Assembly: GCA_950022295.1 (NCBI GenBank)
Contig: OX465597.1
Location: 257,797,016-257,861,015 of the forward strand
DNA: 64,000 nucleotides
DNA from: Bromus sterilis
Taxonomy: Eukaryota > Streptophyta > Magnoliopsida > Poales > Poaceae
Direction of reading: 5' to 3'
Positions 44,572 to 57,124 of this stretch are shown here, one piece after another; within the stretch, counting starts at the first letter, position 1; each line of letters opens with the position of its first letter. The notes under the pieces are model-generated. The model worked only from the letters and a program-made list of their open reading frames with translations, was not told the DNA's origin and ran no database searches. The position numbers and the translations under genes are program-made.

Positions 44572-44747
44572 TGTTGGGAATGGGCCCTAGAGGCAAATAA
44601 AATATGTTTATTGGCATATTCCATTAGTTCATAATAACTTTTATACTGTGCTATAAATGTATTAAGAGGAAACGTTAATACACGTGTGGTATAAAACAAC
44701 TAGGTCCCTCTTTAACTCTAGTACACTAGTCCATTGGAAAATAAGAT

Positions 44748-45845
44748 TGTAAGGCCCGATATGCGGTACTGTTCCGTATCTAGATGTTTCCATCCAGATC
44801 CGGGGACGAAGCACATATCGGTCCCACCGGGACATATGACGAAGTCATATGCCCCGGATTTCCAACATGATATCACAACATTACAGTTACAAGGATACAA
44901 CATCTCATACAATCGGCATACAAATGCCTCAAATACAATACAACAACGGAAGGTACATGTCTGAGTACAGACTACAATCAAATGCCTAGTGGCAAAAAGA
45001 AAAACATCGATCCCCATAACCACGCGGGTCCAGGCCCTCCGCCAGGATCCGCCTAACTAGTCGTCGTCGATTCTCCACGTGAAACATCGATCACCATACC
45101 TGTTGTCGATCAAGAACCCTAAAAAGAGTTTGGGGGGTAGTATCATGAGTACAGAAGTACTCAGCATCCAAGTGTAGTGGTCAACTGACCTAGCAAGGAC
45201 TTCATCACTCGTCATTCCAGGACAACTAGTAGTTTACGGTAAGGAAGGGGTAAGTGGTGAGGTTGCTGCCGCACTAGCATTTATGAAGTGGCTAACGATC
45301 TAGAGAGTAAGATAAGAAGCCAAGCATTCGATGAGGAATCGCATCCAACATGTCTGCTATCCACCTACATACGCAAACATAACATCTATCCTATCCTTGT
45401 CCTCCTCTTCGCATCCCGACGAAGAAGAAGCAGTCAAGGCACACACACGTTGATCAAGTTATGTTAAGATTATCTCAGTTGTTGTTGTCTATGAACAAGG
45501 AGTAGGTCTCAAGTCGTCCATAACCGTGGACACGGCTTCTCGAAAATATTTAACCCTGCAGGGGTGTACCAACTTCCCATTACAAGGCTCCGCACGCACG
45601 CCCATTTTTCTCAGTTTCTACCCATCACAGGCAACCATTTTATGATTTAGTTCCAAGAGATCCGAAACGACAGGTCCCTCTAGCTAACAACGAACAAATT
45701 CGGGTGGCCCCCGGTGAGTCGACATCCAGCTCAGGAGCCGGCCGCGCTCTCGATCTGGTCTCTGCCGTATGACTCCAGGTTTGGATTGCCGGTTAATCAC
45801 ACATGGCAAAACGGGTTGTCAGCCGGTCATGATGGGCCAGCAAGG
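44748..45845 (-). repeat. Chromovirus Z LTR fragment (3' part)
   Basis: In plus order TGTAAGGCCCGATATGCGGTAC starts a close match to 54975-55985. No primer-binding site lies beyond the terminus, so this was the outer end of a 3' LTR. It includes an acidic exon-like tail (45118-45057, minus strand) that reads FLIDNRYGDRCFTWRIDDD and a TAG stop after a T-rich TTTTTAG. Homology fades near 45770, and the DNA then runs into Copia gag. Confidence 0.8.
45521..45570. promoter_or_regulatory. Paired-palindrome LTR motif, chromovirus Z
   Basis: CATAACCGTGGACACGGCTTCTCGAAAA is followed by CCCTGCAGGGGTGTACC. The second palindrome is perfect here while the first has drifted (TTCTCGAA core). The same block is at 55741-55792. 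Confidence 0.55.
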
Positions 45846-45848
45846 GAA

Positions 45849-47105
45849 CTATGTCCTCACTGATTCGGACCCAGACCCAGACCTTGAGCCTGATTCAGCT
45901 TCGGTCCCAGAGGCTTCGTCTTCAGAGTTCATCTCCTTTCCCAGATAGGCCTTGGCACCCTGAGAACTGCTTCGTCGAGACGAGTGAGTCTTCAATGAAG
46001 AACCCTCACGCTTCTTATGATACTTCTTCCTCTTGTCATCATCAGAATCTTTCTTCTTATCTTTTCTCGAACTGGAGTCATGTCTCTTGGACTCATAGCT
46101 TCTGGAAGATCTGTGGGACTTGGTTGAGGAGTCTCTGAGCGAATGCTTTGATTTGTTCTCACCTTCCCACAGAGGGCAATCAACAATGTAGTGACCTGGC
46201 TTCTTGCACTTGTAGCAGCAGTTGTCCTTCGATGGAGAGCTTCTTGAGGATGAGCGGTGAGATGAGTGAGTTGAGCTTCTTGAAGAATAACTCTTCCTCG
46301 GTGAAGAAAAACCTTTTCTTTGGAAGCGGTTGAAGCGTCTCATGATCAATGCTAAATCTTTTCCAATGCTTGCAGGATCATCTGATTCGACACCTAAAGA
46401 AGAACTGACTTCGGGTGAAGAATGACGAGAAGCTTTTTCTTTCAAGGCATGAGTTATTCTTCGAGAGCCATTTATGTCACGTTTCTCATCTTCTTCCAGT
46501 TCAAAAGTATTGAGTCTCTCAAGAATATCAGCGGCAACAAGACGTCTGAAATCAGTCCTTTCCTTGATCATCAGCACAATGTGATCAAACGAATCATCCA
46601 GTGAGCGAAGCAAAGTTCTTACAACTGAGTGAGGAGTAATGTCATCGACACCGAGGGAAATCAACTCATTAGCAAGACCTGTGAGTCTGCTGTCAATGGA
46701 GCTGACTTTTTCACCCTCGTTTCTCTTGAAGCGATAGAATTTGCTTCGGAGTGTGTCAATTCTAGCATCCTTCTAGGTAGAAAAACCTTCACCAATATTT
46801 TCAAGATAGTCCCAGACATCTTTGGCAGATGGAATATTCTTCACTTCATGATACTTTTCTAGTGTCAAGTGATTGGTGATGAAAACCCAAACTTCAGAAT
46901 CAAGATCAATCGGTTTTGCTTCTTCAGGAGTGATGGCCTTCTCATCGGCAACAGTGACTCCATACAAGACAACTTGCCAGGCAGTTGAGTTGATAGCCAT
47001 GATATTTCTTTTCATCTTGTCCTTCCAGTACGGGTACTCCTTCCCATTGAAGACATGAATAGGTTCGCCGGAGCGAATAGCTGCGAACGACATACTTGAA
47101 GACAC
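45849..47105 (-). pseudogene. gag: Copia gag (UBN2-type) with zinc knuckle, one nonsense codon
   Basis: From about 47105 the minus strand reads MSFAAIRSGEPIHVFNGK and YPYWKDKMKRNIMAI, then DVWDYLENIGEGFST and a TAG at 46773. The frame continues with DARIDTLRSKFYRFKRNEGE, the gag core LLRSLDDSFDHIVLMIKERTD, and a zinc knuckle CYKCKKPGHYIVDC (about 46205). A Ser/Arg-rich region with many RSS and KSHRSSR repeats follows. The frame ends at the junction with Z LTR DNA, so protease, integrase and RT are missing. This is the amino-terminal part of a Copia polyprotein. TAG replaces an expected glutamine. Confidence 0.85.
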
Positions 47106-47149
47106 TCCAGGAGGTTAATCCAAAACACACAGAGTGTAGGGAGTGACTA

Positions 47150-47161
47150 GCTCTGATACCA
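47150..47161 (-). other. Primer-binding site, tRNA-Met type (second Copia element)
   Basis: TGGTATCAGAGC on the minus strand lies two bases inside the LTR at 47164 and is complementary to the 3' end of initiator tRNA-Met. Confidence 0.88.
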
Positions 47162-47163
47162 AT

Positions 47164-48386
47164 TGAAAGTCCAAGTATGTGATCAGAGGGGGAGGGGGTG
47201 AATGATCACTTCAAAATTTTCGACTGAAACTATTGAAGTGAAGCATAAGTAAAGCAGAATAGCGAAGTAAAACTGGAAGCGAAAATAAATGCAGTGAATC
47301 AAAACACATTGAAGCATAACTGCGAAGAAAATGCAATACTGAAAGTAAATTCTTGAAGTAAAACGAACTGGGACTCGGGGATGTTTGTTCGACCAGTTCA
47401 CACTCTGCAAAGCACTCCATCTGGTTGGAGGGACTGGTGATTAAACACCTGGAGCAAATCTCTCTCCATCCGTTGCTCCACTGCACCAAACTCCTTGAGC
47501 ATGGTCAGTTCTTCACTCGTGGTTGATTATTGAGGAAATCACTGAAACCATTGACAAACTGGACTTCGAGGCGACAACTACTCTTCGCTCTCTGAAGAAC
47601 AACACTCTAACCGTCTAGGAGAATTGCAGTTCTCCAAGATAAAAAGGCTAGTAAGCTTTCACCTAAGTCATCTCGAATCTACTCAGATCAACGGGACTTA
47701 GGCTTCAGTATTCTGGATTTTGGGTTTTGCTTCGGTGGCGTTTTTGGGAGTGCTCTCTTCAGTCTCTCTCAGGAATATTCTTGGAGCAGCCACCCGCAAA
47801 TGGAGGAGGAGGCGGCGTATTTATAGTTGGCGATCCCGAGGTGCGGAATGACCAAATTGACCCGAGGTGACAGCTTGACACGTGTCCACAATGGTCGGAT
47901 TTATCATTACTGTGCAACTTTACTTGCGGAACAAGTAAAGCTCACTCACGGACTTAGTTCTGCTTCAGAAGCCAAAGAACGAAGTCTTTTCTACCGAAAC
48001 ATAACTTAGTGCACATGAGATTTCTTCGCTCAGGTTTCTCACTTGGTTTGGATCTGATCTGAGAAATTTCTCAATGACTTCGGTGTCCACAAACTAAATA
48101 CCCCTCTTGATAGTACGGTTTTTCCTATGATTCAAAGAACCGAAAAAGAACTACACAAAAACATCTAAGTCTTGCGCCGTCTTCTTCATTTCCTTCAATG
48201 AGTTCATCTTCAGGACACCTTCATTTTTGGGCGTCATCCTCCGTGATTAAGCTTTGCCAAACGGGGTAATGCTTCGATAACGTGAAAACCTTCCCTGAAG
48301 CTTTATCACCTAGCTTGTTCTTCAGGAACCTAGTCAACCGTTTACACTAGAAAACATTGTTAGTTCCTCTACCGTCTTGTCCAACA
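47164..48386 (-). repeat. 5' LTR of the second Copia element (1223 bp)
   Basis: In element sense it starts TGTTGGACAAGACGGTAGAGG and ends CTTGGACTTTCA next to the primer-binding site. TATAAATA on the minus strand at 47818-47825 is a good TATA box. The 3' LTR is not in the window because the element is cut after gag. The region downstream of the TATA is rich in GAAG and CTTC runs. Confidence 0.85.
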
Positions 48387-49469
48387 ATATCCAAAACACA
48401 CGGGGGCAAAAAATTTCTCTTACACATTGGAAAATTGGATGATCAAAGTTTCCTGATCATGAGGTACGAACCGCCTATTGACAATGGGGTCGTATCATTG
48501 GGAGAATGATATAATGGAAATACACCCACCAGAAGTATTGCAATGTGATCGAGTCACATAAGTTCAACATTGCGATAACTATAACGTAGTGACCAAATCC
48601 TTAGACCGTAATGATCATACGTAATTACTATCTATTAGGATACTTTAATTTGCATCCACCACCTGACTGAAATATGCTAGCCATGAAGGTGTACTTTAGG
48701 TATTCCGAAATAGATATGTTAATGAGTATGCAAATATATCAAAGAGGGATTTGTCCATCCGAATGACGGATAGGTAGTTTGGGCCCACTCGGTGATATTA
48801 CATCATAAAGATTGCAATCTTGTGACTAGGTCACGGGGTTGTAATATCGTGGGAACGAGTAAACATGTTTGTCGGTAACGAGGATGAACTAGGTATATTG
48901 GATGCCGACGATCAAACCTTGGATAAACAAACTACCGTATGACCAAGGTAACAAGACCCAATGTTAACGGATCCAACAATGATGAATTTCATTCGATGGA
49001 AGCGCAGGGGCCATCTAGGATTGTAACCAGGTCCGACCGATGGTCATTTATAAAGAGAGTGTCTTTATATATGTTCTTTCCCGGACCTTAGGGTGTCACA
49101 CTTAAGGGTATTTGACACAATAAGGATAGATTCAGGATCACCGGAGAAATAAGAGAGAACACCAGAAATTTTTCGGTGGAGGCCAGAAATGGTTCTGGGT
49201 ATTTTGAAAGGTCCAGAATATTATTTAATAATGTTTAAATATGTTTAATTATTTAATTAACAGAATTAAATATTAAAATATAATTAAATGTAATTAAAAT
49301 AGGAAGAAAAGGCATATGGGCTTAAAGAGGCCCATTTGGGGAAAGATGAGCCTCCCCCCTTTGGCCATGCGCCAAGGGAGGGGCCCACTCCCCCTTGGCC
49401 GGTGCACCACCCTCCTTGGGGGTTTAGTCCCACCCCTGGGAGGGAGGGAGGTGTGCACCCCTCCTTGGC

Positions 49470-49479
49470 CTATATAAGG
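49470..49479 (+). promoter_or_regulatory. TATA box of the Copia solo LTR
   Basis: CTATATAAGG lies in a CCTCCTTGGC context in the last third of the LTR, where BARE/Angela-type LTRs carry their promoter. If still active it would fire rightward into X LTR DNA. Confidence 0.6.
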
Positions 49480-50047
49480 AGGGGTGCGTGCCATTTTTCT
49501 TCATGATTTTTTCAGCCAAGTTATCTTCTCTCTCTCTCTGTCTTTCTCCTGCCTTTGGGCAGACCCCCCTTGTTTGGAGTCTGCACTGAGTTGGGGGTTT
49601 CTCCAACATACGCATGCCATTGTGCTACTGGAATCGGGATCCGAATCCATCTTCTTTCCGCTGCTCGCCTGGTCCGGAGCCCGGAGGGAACGTCGAGTAC
49701 ATCATATGTTTGTAATCCTGTGAGGCGCTACACTTGTGGTGCTCCTTTATCGTCGAGGTCGTATCGCGACGTCTTCACCGAAAATGTTTCGACGTGGACG
49801 TAATCCTATCATCGGTCTTCAAGGACTGGCTGGCTTCTGGTGTTGTCGAGGATCTCCATTGCATCAAGGATCAGCGGGTATGACTACATCAACCATGTTC
49901 ACGCGGGATCGTTTCCTTCTTAACGGACTACATACTGGCATGTGACCTATTTCCATCCGTTACTTGCATCGGCATAGCATAGGTCTTGGGTTTGGGAGTC
50001 GTAGGTTAAGAAAAATTATTGTTTTAGCTCCGTTCCCCAATAGGAAC

Positions 50048-50278
50048 AAGCCGAAATTATAGATACGTTTGGGATGTATCAACATCCCCAAACTTAATTC
50101 CTTCTCGTTCTCGAGCAGGTAAATGATAACAAAGATAATTTCTATGGTGACAGGCTACCAACAAATAATTGAACTTCAAAGTACAGCAAGTAATATATTC
50201 AATTCAAGTCAACAACAAGCAAGAGTATATATCTAGTATTAAAAGTAGCAAAGGAAGAACATAAAGGTGCAAGATCTC
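50048..50278 (-). other. End of X LTR-b and 197 bp of X internal DNA
   Basis: Bases 50048-50081 complete LTR-b. Bases 50082-50278 match the internal DNA at 51938-52135, including the polypurine-like AAGTTTGGGGATGT before the LTR start (minus sense). LTR-c starts at 50279, so two X LTRs are separated by only this short piece of the 3' internal end. Confidence 0.75.
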
Positions 50279-51937
50279 TGATGGCACCAGTTAGTGCTCC
50301 TCGTTGGCTACCCCAAGTAGAAGGTGGACATGTAGACAACAACAAATTTCCCTTAGTGAAGATACCAAGGTTTATCAACAAATAGGACCCCAAGTGCTAC
50401 TAGTAGGTGGTCAAACGAGCAAGGCGTCATTTGAGATAAGTTACTCACTTGACCTGGACCTACACATAAAAGAAAATAACTTTGCTCCCAACGAGTTCAG
50501 AGAGGTTGTCCATCTCTCCGGTCTTGTTGTTTACAAATGATCAAAACAAAAGCGTGAATAGTAGTGATGATTGCAACGGAAAGGAAATAAAAGAGGTAAA
50601 GATTAACAGTGTAAACTATAATGGAAATATGGACCGGGCTCCCATGATTTTCACTAGTGATGTCTCTCTCCCAAAAGATGATAAATAACTATGTTAGGAG
50701 AACAAATTACAGCTGGGAAATTGACAGAATTATAAATGTTCCACAATGCTAATTATGCTACAAGAAAGCTATAGGCTCAATCGTATGGGCAGAGCACCAA
50801 AACGAGCAAACTGTTTATTCAGCAACTTCTACTCACTAATCATCCACCTTGAGATATCTATCCAGAAAAACTCGCTGGTATTAAGTTTTGAACCCCAGCC
50901 AAACTGTAGGATCAATGCAACCGACAACTATGTTAACACACTTTTTGTAAGGTAAACAATCCTTGCAACCGTAGTTACAAGCACCGTTGTTTTCTCCCTA
51001 GTGGCAACATCACATTCCCTAGTCTCATGTTTTTGTTACTCAAGCTAGACATCGGGGGAAATGAACCCACAATAAGGAATAACGCTCCCTCTTGGATTTA
51101 CTATCTATTACTCGGACAAAGAAATAAAAAGCAACGGAGAACATGCAAGAATTACTCAAGAACTAAAACATAAAAGGTAAACCAAATATATTACTCATCA
51201 CAATCTGAACATAATCTCCTAATCCATTGGATCCCGGCAAACACAGCATAGCAACAAAGAAACTAATAGATAAGGGCCTTGATAATGTAGGGGATCTCAC
51301 AAGGGCTAAGAATTGAGGCACAATATTGGAGAGAAAATATCACATAGCTACTGTTCATGGACCCATCCTCAAAGGGGGACTACTCACGGCACATCCAGGA
51401 AGTGCTCATGGTGGTGGAGAAGCTCCGGGAGAACAATCCTCCCTCCGGCAGGGTACCGGGACAGGGTCTTCTAGCGATCTTGATCATGGGATCGCCGTGG
51501 CGGCGGAACAGGTTGGAAATCGCGTAACGGAGAGCCTCATGAGGGTTTTCACCCCGAGGGCTAAATATAGGCGGAAGGGTGGCACCAGGGCCCCCCCACA
51601 TGACCAGGCGGCTAGGTGGCAATACCCCATCCCTGGCTGCGCAACGCATCCTCCTGGTGCAGGGGGTGGCCCCTCGCCCCCCTCCCTTCGGGCTTCTAGA
51701 GTCTTTCTGTATGCTGATATTTTATATATTTTCTCCAGATTTTTCCGAGAACTTTTAATATTGGTATTTTCCTACAATGCACGGACAAGAGCAGACAAAA
51801 ACTGGCACTGCGGCACTGAGTTAGTAGGTTAGTCCAAATTTGTTGAAAAAGGAATGAAAGTGTAGCAAAACATGTAGCAAGGTCACCAGTATAAGCATGA
51901 AACAAACAGAAGTTATAGATACGTTTGGGACGTATCA
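50279..51937 (-). repeat. Family X LTR-c (1659 bp)
   Basis: In plus order it begins TGATGGCACCAGTTAGTGC and ends GATACGTTTGGGACGTATCA. It aligns with LTR-b along its length. A minus-strand TATA-like CTATATTTAG is at 51561-51570. The GC stem upstream is decayed (about 51600-51650). No ORF is supported. Confidence 0.8.
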
Positions 51938-53825
51938 ACATCCCGAAGCTTTATTCCTGCTCGTCCTCGAGAAGGTAAATGATAAAAAATATATTTTCTG
52001 TGGTGATAGGCTACCTAAAATATTTGAACTTTAAAGTAAAGAAAGTAAGATAAGCAATTAAAGTCAAGACAATAACAAGCAAGAGTGTATATCTAGTATT
52101 GAAACTAGCAAAGTAAGAACATAAAGGTGCAAGAGCCCTTGTTGTCCGTGACTCGAATTTATCCAAATGGTGTTTGCGTGCAATAAGTGGGAGATGGGTT
52201 TAGAGCATAAAAGAACTATATAGTTTAATTGAGAACCAATCGAATAAAACTTCAGACTTGGCCTCCTTCGGAATCTTATTGTCACTCGTCCCCAAACCAC
52301 TAGTCAGGCACAAGTCAAATCAAACCTCTCCCTTTCAACTTTGAGCACTCATGCAATGAATGATCGCAAGCAAGATATGTTGTTACTTAGGATGGCAAAT
52401 AGAATAATGATGGGGAAGGAAGACAAAAATGGTGTGAAAGTCTCACATCATTGAGGACAATCAAAGGCGAGAGAAAGCCAAATGATAGATATGATGTGAG
52501 GAGTAGGGATTGCCATGCAACGGATGCACATGTGAGCAATGGGAAGCTCTCCAACATAACTAGTGCGGGTGCATCCAACTCGCTTGCTAAAGAATACCTA
52601 GAGCTCATTTGAGGAGGCTCATTATTGGGATATACAAGCCAAGTTCTATAGTGTAAGGATCCCCACATACTTATGCGTGAATGATATGAAACTCTCTATG
52701 TAGTACAAATATTACTTTGGAGTACGAGTGTGAATCTTTCAAAAGGAATAGTAGTGTGCCCCTTCTCTCTTTTTATTTATTTTTTCCATATTTTTTATTT
52801 TTTTATATTTTTGTGGCCACGTAGGCTCTTTCTATTTATCTCTCATTTGTCCTATTTGGGATCTTTTAATTTATCCTCTTTTGGGATCTTTTAATTTGTG
52901 TAATATTTGAGATCTTTTCCTCACTTTAAGGGCAACAATCTATATTTTACAAGGATATAGAAGATCTCACACTTTATAAGAAATACTCAACATAAAGAAA
53001 ACGGAAAAACTATCATGATGTATGCAAATGTATGCCTCTGCTAGTCTAGCAGGATATGCAATGATACTAGAGCGTCATGTAGAAATTATGAGGGCAAGGA
53101 CCAACTAACATGCGGCTCCTTTATCAAGCAAAAGAATGTATGACATGATGATCAAATCATGAGATGATGGATGTTGCATGGCAATGTATCTTGGAAAGGC
53201 TATGGAAATGGCTTGATAGGTAGGTATGGTGGCTGTTTTGAGGAAGGATAGAATGAGGTTTATGATGACAGAGCGTATCATGCCAAGGGTTTGGATGCAC
53301 CAGCGAAGTTTGCACCAACTCTCAAGATGAGAAAGGGCAATGCACGGTACAGAAGAGGCTAGAAAAATATGGATGGTGGAAGTGCCAACAATCGAATACT
53401 CACATTAGTCTAAGGAACTCATTCATTTATTATCGGTAAATATCTAACTAACCAGGAGGTTCACAAAGAGACAAGTACCCCGAGGAGGAGCGTATGGGAC
53501 TTTGGATATCTTTGAGCATTCTCAGTCCATGGTTCTTGAGGGTACTATATATATTGCAACCCCTCCAAAGGTTAGCGATCAATCACTAATAGGCTTGAGC
53601 TCTTGACACACAGAAGACCAACCATTACTAAAATCAATACCTCAAAACTATTGCATATTACTACTATACTTAAATAGCAACCTCAATTACCTACTCAAGT
53701 GAAGACACAAAACTCAGTGTAAGCCAACTCTCTAAATAAGATAAGCATGAAAAACTGAAGAGAGTTCCAAAAGGAACAACCTAAACAAAAGTTCTTAAAA
53801 AGATAAGCATGAAAAACAAGAGCTA
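51938..53825 (-). other. Family X internal region, non-coding
   Basis: It begins (minus sense, before LTR-c) with a polypurine-like tract and continues for almost 1.9 kb without a supported ORF. A T-rich stretch lies at about 52760-52930 with TTTGGGATCTTTTAATTT repeated at about 52855-52920. It ends abruptly where Athila gag begins in the opposite orientation. Confidence 0.6.
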
Positions 53826-54795
53826 ACCAATGAATCTAGATCCTATCTGGATAGTTGTGTTGGTTGTGTTTTCAGGGAAAGAACACCAGCCGAAGTTGAA
53901 GAATTAATGGGCAAGATTGCCAAGAACCACGAAGATTGGAACGTCCCTGAACCATCTCCACCACCAAAGAAGAGGGGCATGCTTCTCCTGAGCCCCGAAG
54001 ATATGCGAGAAGCAAAGAAGTCTATAAAGGAGAAATGTATTAAAGCCGAAGACGTGAAGAATCTACCGCGTATCGAGAAGTTGTGTGATCCTACTACTCA
54101 CCCTCCCCTTGTAGAGGTACACTCTCCATTAGACTTTACTGAAAGTGACATCCCTAAAGGTAAGCCTCCCGACCAATGCTTAGATGAGCTTGATAATTTT
54201 ATTATTAAGCAAGACCATTTTAATAGGAGAATAGAAAGTCAGTTGCATGATAATTCTCTTAGTATCATAATTTTACTTGGTTTTCTTGAAAGAACAGTTA
54301 ATGATGTTAAATATCTTGTTAAGCATTTTCCTATGGTTCAAACTCAGCTTGAACAAATTTCTAATGTGCAAAAATATTTTCTTGCTAATAATGCCAAACA
54401 GGACATACAAGCTTATTGCATCAAAGCCAGGGGTGGAACACACACCCAAGACCCACTCTATCCTGAGGGGCATCAAAAGAGGATCGAGCAAGATTCTCAA
54501 GTGCAAGTAGAAGAAGAGATTGTCAGCTCTCCAAAGAAGAAAAAGAAGAAGAAGAAACACAAGGAATCAGACAACTCCAATGATCCTATTACAAGTGAAG
54601 AACCTGTTGTTGATCCTAACAACATATCTACCTCCAATTCTGAAACTGAAGACGGTGCTGAGCCCGAAGAAAATGATAAATAGAAGAATGATCCTCCCGA
54701 GGTGCGAGAAGAAGGAGCACCTGATAAACGCAAGAAGTATACTAGAGAAGAATTCATAGAAAGAAGACATGGGAAGGAAAGAGAACCTAGAGTTT
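53826..54795 (+). pseudogene. gag: Athila element 3 gag, C-terminal fragment
   Basis: The frame opens at the junction (NESRSYLDSCVGCVFRER) and matches the equivalent part of Athila 1 gag in the opposite orientation. It retains IKAEDVKNLPRIEKLC, which Athila 1 lost in its small deletion. LPKGKPPDQCLDELDN-like sequence, a coiled stretch (LERTVNDVKYLVKHF, QLEQISNVQKYF) and the lysine run SPKKKKKKKKHKE follow. A TAG at 54681 interrupts it, after which KRKKYTREEFIERRHGKERE continues to the junction with chromovirus Z. The amino-terminal capsid region is missing. Confidence 0.85.
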
Positions 54796-54959
54796 TGAAG
54801 GGGATAAGGCGAGAGTTAAAACACTTATGTCACTTATCCTGACCAGAGCAAGGTTAAGGAGTAAAAAGATTCGTACTCTCCGGTAACTAACTTAGTAACT
54901 ACAAAATATTTTTGTCTAGACTCGACTTCGGCCAGATAAGGGATCCTACGATAGGTAAG

Positions 54960-54971
54960 GCTCTGATACCA
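54960..54971 (-). other. Primer-binding site, tRNA-Met type (chromovirus Z)
   Basis: TGGTATCAGAGC on the minus strand begins three bases after the LTR end. Its presence here is the main contrast with chromovirus A, where no such site is found. Confidence 0.88.
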
Positions 54972-54974
54972 AGT

Positions 54975-57124
54975 TGTAAGGCCCGATATGCTATACTGTT
55001 CCAGATCTAGAGGTTTCCATCCAGATCCGGGGACGAAGCACATATCGGTCCCACCGCGACATATGACATTGCCATATGCCCCGGATTTCCAACATGATAT
55101 CACAACATTGCAGCTAAAAGGATACAACATCTCATACAATTGGCATACAACTGCCTTAATACAATACATCCGCAGAAGATACATGTCTGACTACAGACTA
55201 CAAACAGTTGCCTAGTGGAAAAGAGAAAATCATCGATCCCCATAACTACACGGGTCCAGGCCCTCCGTAGGGATCCGCCTAACAAGTCGTCGTCGAGAGT
55301 CCACGTGAAACGTCGATCACCATACCTGTTGTTGACCAAGAACCCTGAAAAGAGTTTGGGGGTAGTATCATGAGTACAAAAGTACTCAGCATCCAACTGT
55401 AGTGGTCAACTGACCCAGCAAGGACTTCATCACTCGTTATTCTAGGATAACTAGTAGTTCACGGTAAGGATGGGGTAAGTGGTGAGGTTGCTTCCGCACT
55501 AGCATTATGATGTGGAGAACGAACTAGGGAGTAAGATGAGAAGCCAAGCATTCGATGGGGAATCGCCTCCAACAAGTCTGCTATCGACCTACTTACGCAA
55601 GCATAACACCTATCATATCCTTGTCCTCATCTTTCATCACCCGATGAAGAAGAAGCAGTCAAGGCACACACACATTGATCAAGTTATTAAGATTATCTTA
55701 GTTGTTGTTGTCTATGAACAAGGAGTAGGTCTCAAGTCATCCATAACCGTGGACACGGCTTCTCGAAAAGATTTAACCCTGCAAGGGTGTACCAACTGCC
55801 CATTACAAGGCTTCGCACGCACGCCCATCTCTCTCAGTCAGGCCCATTAAAGACACTCATAGAAGAGTTGTTCCGAGAGATCCGGTACGACAGGTCCCTC
55901 TAACTAACAACTCACAAATCGGGGTGTCCCTCGGTGAGTCGACATCCAACTCAAAAGCCGACCGCGCTCTCGAATCAGTCTCTGCCGTCTGGATGAGGTC
56001 AGGATGACTAACCCTCGCCCAGGAAGGCTCCCTAGCTTCTAGGTGTGGACCAACAGGATATACCATCCCACTGGCCCGATGTATTTTAAATCCACTGGCT
56101 GCAGACCAGTTACGCGCACGGTTTCTCAAATGGTAAAATCATCTTGGTCCACCACTAGAAATGTTTGCAGCTAGGTAAGTAAGACAAGGGGACCCCATAG
56201 TATCCCACACGCGGTTAGGCACACTCACTAAGAGACAAAATACCCGGAACTCGGGACCTAGGTGACTCAAATGGAACAAAGCATCGGGGAGGGATAGCCT
56301 AGACCTTCCATCCTTCGTCGAGTATAATCACCATTATAATAATCATATCATCCACAACAAATATAATAGTGTGATAGCCCAAACCAAGGAGTGACAGGTA
56401 AAATTCGTAGCATCCTAAGAATGCACACTAAGAAGAGGCTGAGCAACGAGCAATAATAACATAGCAGTACATGGTTTGCTGGGAGGGGACATGCTTGTAT
56501 GGGTTTGAGAGACGCTGTAAACATGTGGTAGGATCAAACATCGAAACTATCCTAGACTAGCATGCAAACCGCCAGTTATAATAGAATGGATCATAAGTAA
56601 TGTATAGTCCTTGCCTGTTGATAAGTCGGGTTCCGAAGGTGTAGTCAATCGCAAGCTCGCATCGTCTCCGAGAGTATCCGCGGGAGCACACAAGAAGTAA
56701 ACACTGGAAAAGGCAATCGACGAGCAAGTATCTATTACTACGAAGCAATCACGAGCTAGAAACATCAAGAAGGCATCACGAGACAACGCACGGTATCACA
56801 TCTATTGTCGAGAGAGGTTACTAGCAGGTTAAGTGGAGTATTCGTCACACACGACGATACTTCACGTTTTACGATGGTTAAAGTTGTTTAGCTACACAAC
56901 ATGAGCAAACGTTCTTAACATGGCACCTCACTCAAGCATGGCATATCACACAATCATGACAAGAGGTGAAGCATAAAATAAACTATCTATGCTAGTCAAT
57001 TTAAGTGGGGGGATATTAAACAATTAATAAATTGGCGAAGCAACCACTGCAAACAATACGGGAAATGAATAAAACAAAGAAACAAAGAAAATTTTAATTA
57101 GGGTGGAATTTCCGGGCTGTTACA
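54975..57124 (-). repeat. Chromovirus Z 5' LTR (2150 bp)
   Basis: The exon-like tail (55344 down to about 55283) follows a good acceptor, CTCTTTTCAG, and reads FLVNNRYGDRRFTWTLDDD. The stop found in the 45057 copy (TAG) has become TTG, so the frame runs on. The paired-palindrome motif is at 55741-55792. The first half of the LTR (57124 down to about 56100) is AT-moderate with no ORF of note. Confidence 0.85.
55741..55792. promoter_or_regulatory. Paired-palindrome LTR motif, chromovirus Z full LTR
   Basis: CATAACCGTGGACACGGCTTCTCGAAAA and CCCTGCAAGGGTGTACC, as in the 45521 copy with one change in the second palindrome. Confidence 0.55.

Larger units (their letters stand above)
44572..50042 (+). 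mobile_element. Copia solo LTR (BARE/Angela-like), itself interrupted
   Basis: It starts TGTTGGGAATGGGCCCTAGAGGC, like BARE/Angela LTRs, and ends CTCCGTTCCCCAATA, an altered form of the usual CCCCAACA. The 5-base target duplication GGAAC flanks it exactly (44567-44571 and 50043-50047). Own sequence is about 44572-44747 and about 48420-50042, together roughly 1.8 kb, a normal size for this group. In between lie a chromovirus Z LTR fragment and half a Copia element. The join around 48387-48425 repeats CATTGGAAAAT, so the exact re-entry point is uncertain. No gag or pol of this element is present, hence solo LTR. Confidence 0.85.
54796..57124 (-). mobile_element. Chromovirus Z, 5' LTR plus leader only
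   Basis: A 2150 bp LTR (54975-57124), a tRNA-Met primer-binding site and about 165 bases of leader are present on the minus strand; gag and the rest are gone. In element sense the LTR starts TGTAACAGCCCGG and ends ATCGGGCCTTACA. It splits Athila element 3 between gag and its 3' region. The layout of the LTR (tail, paired-palindrome motif) matches the chromoviruses A and B, so I assign it to that group although no pol is present. Confidence 0.8.
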
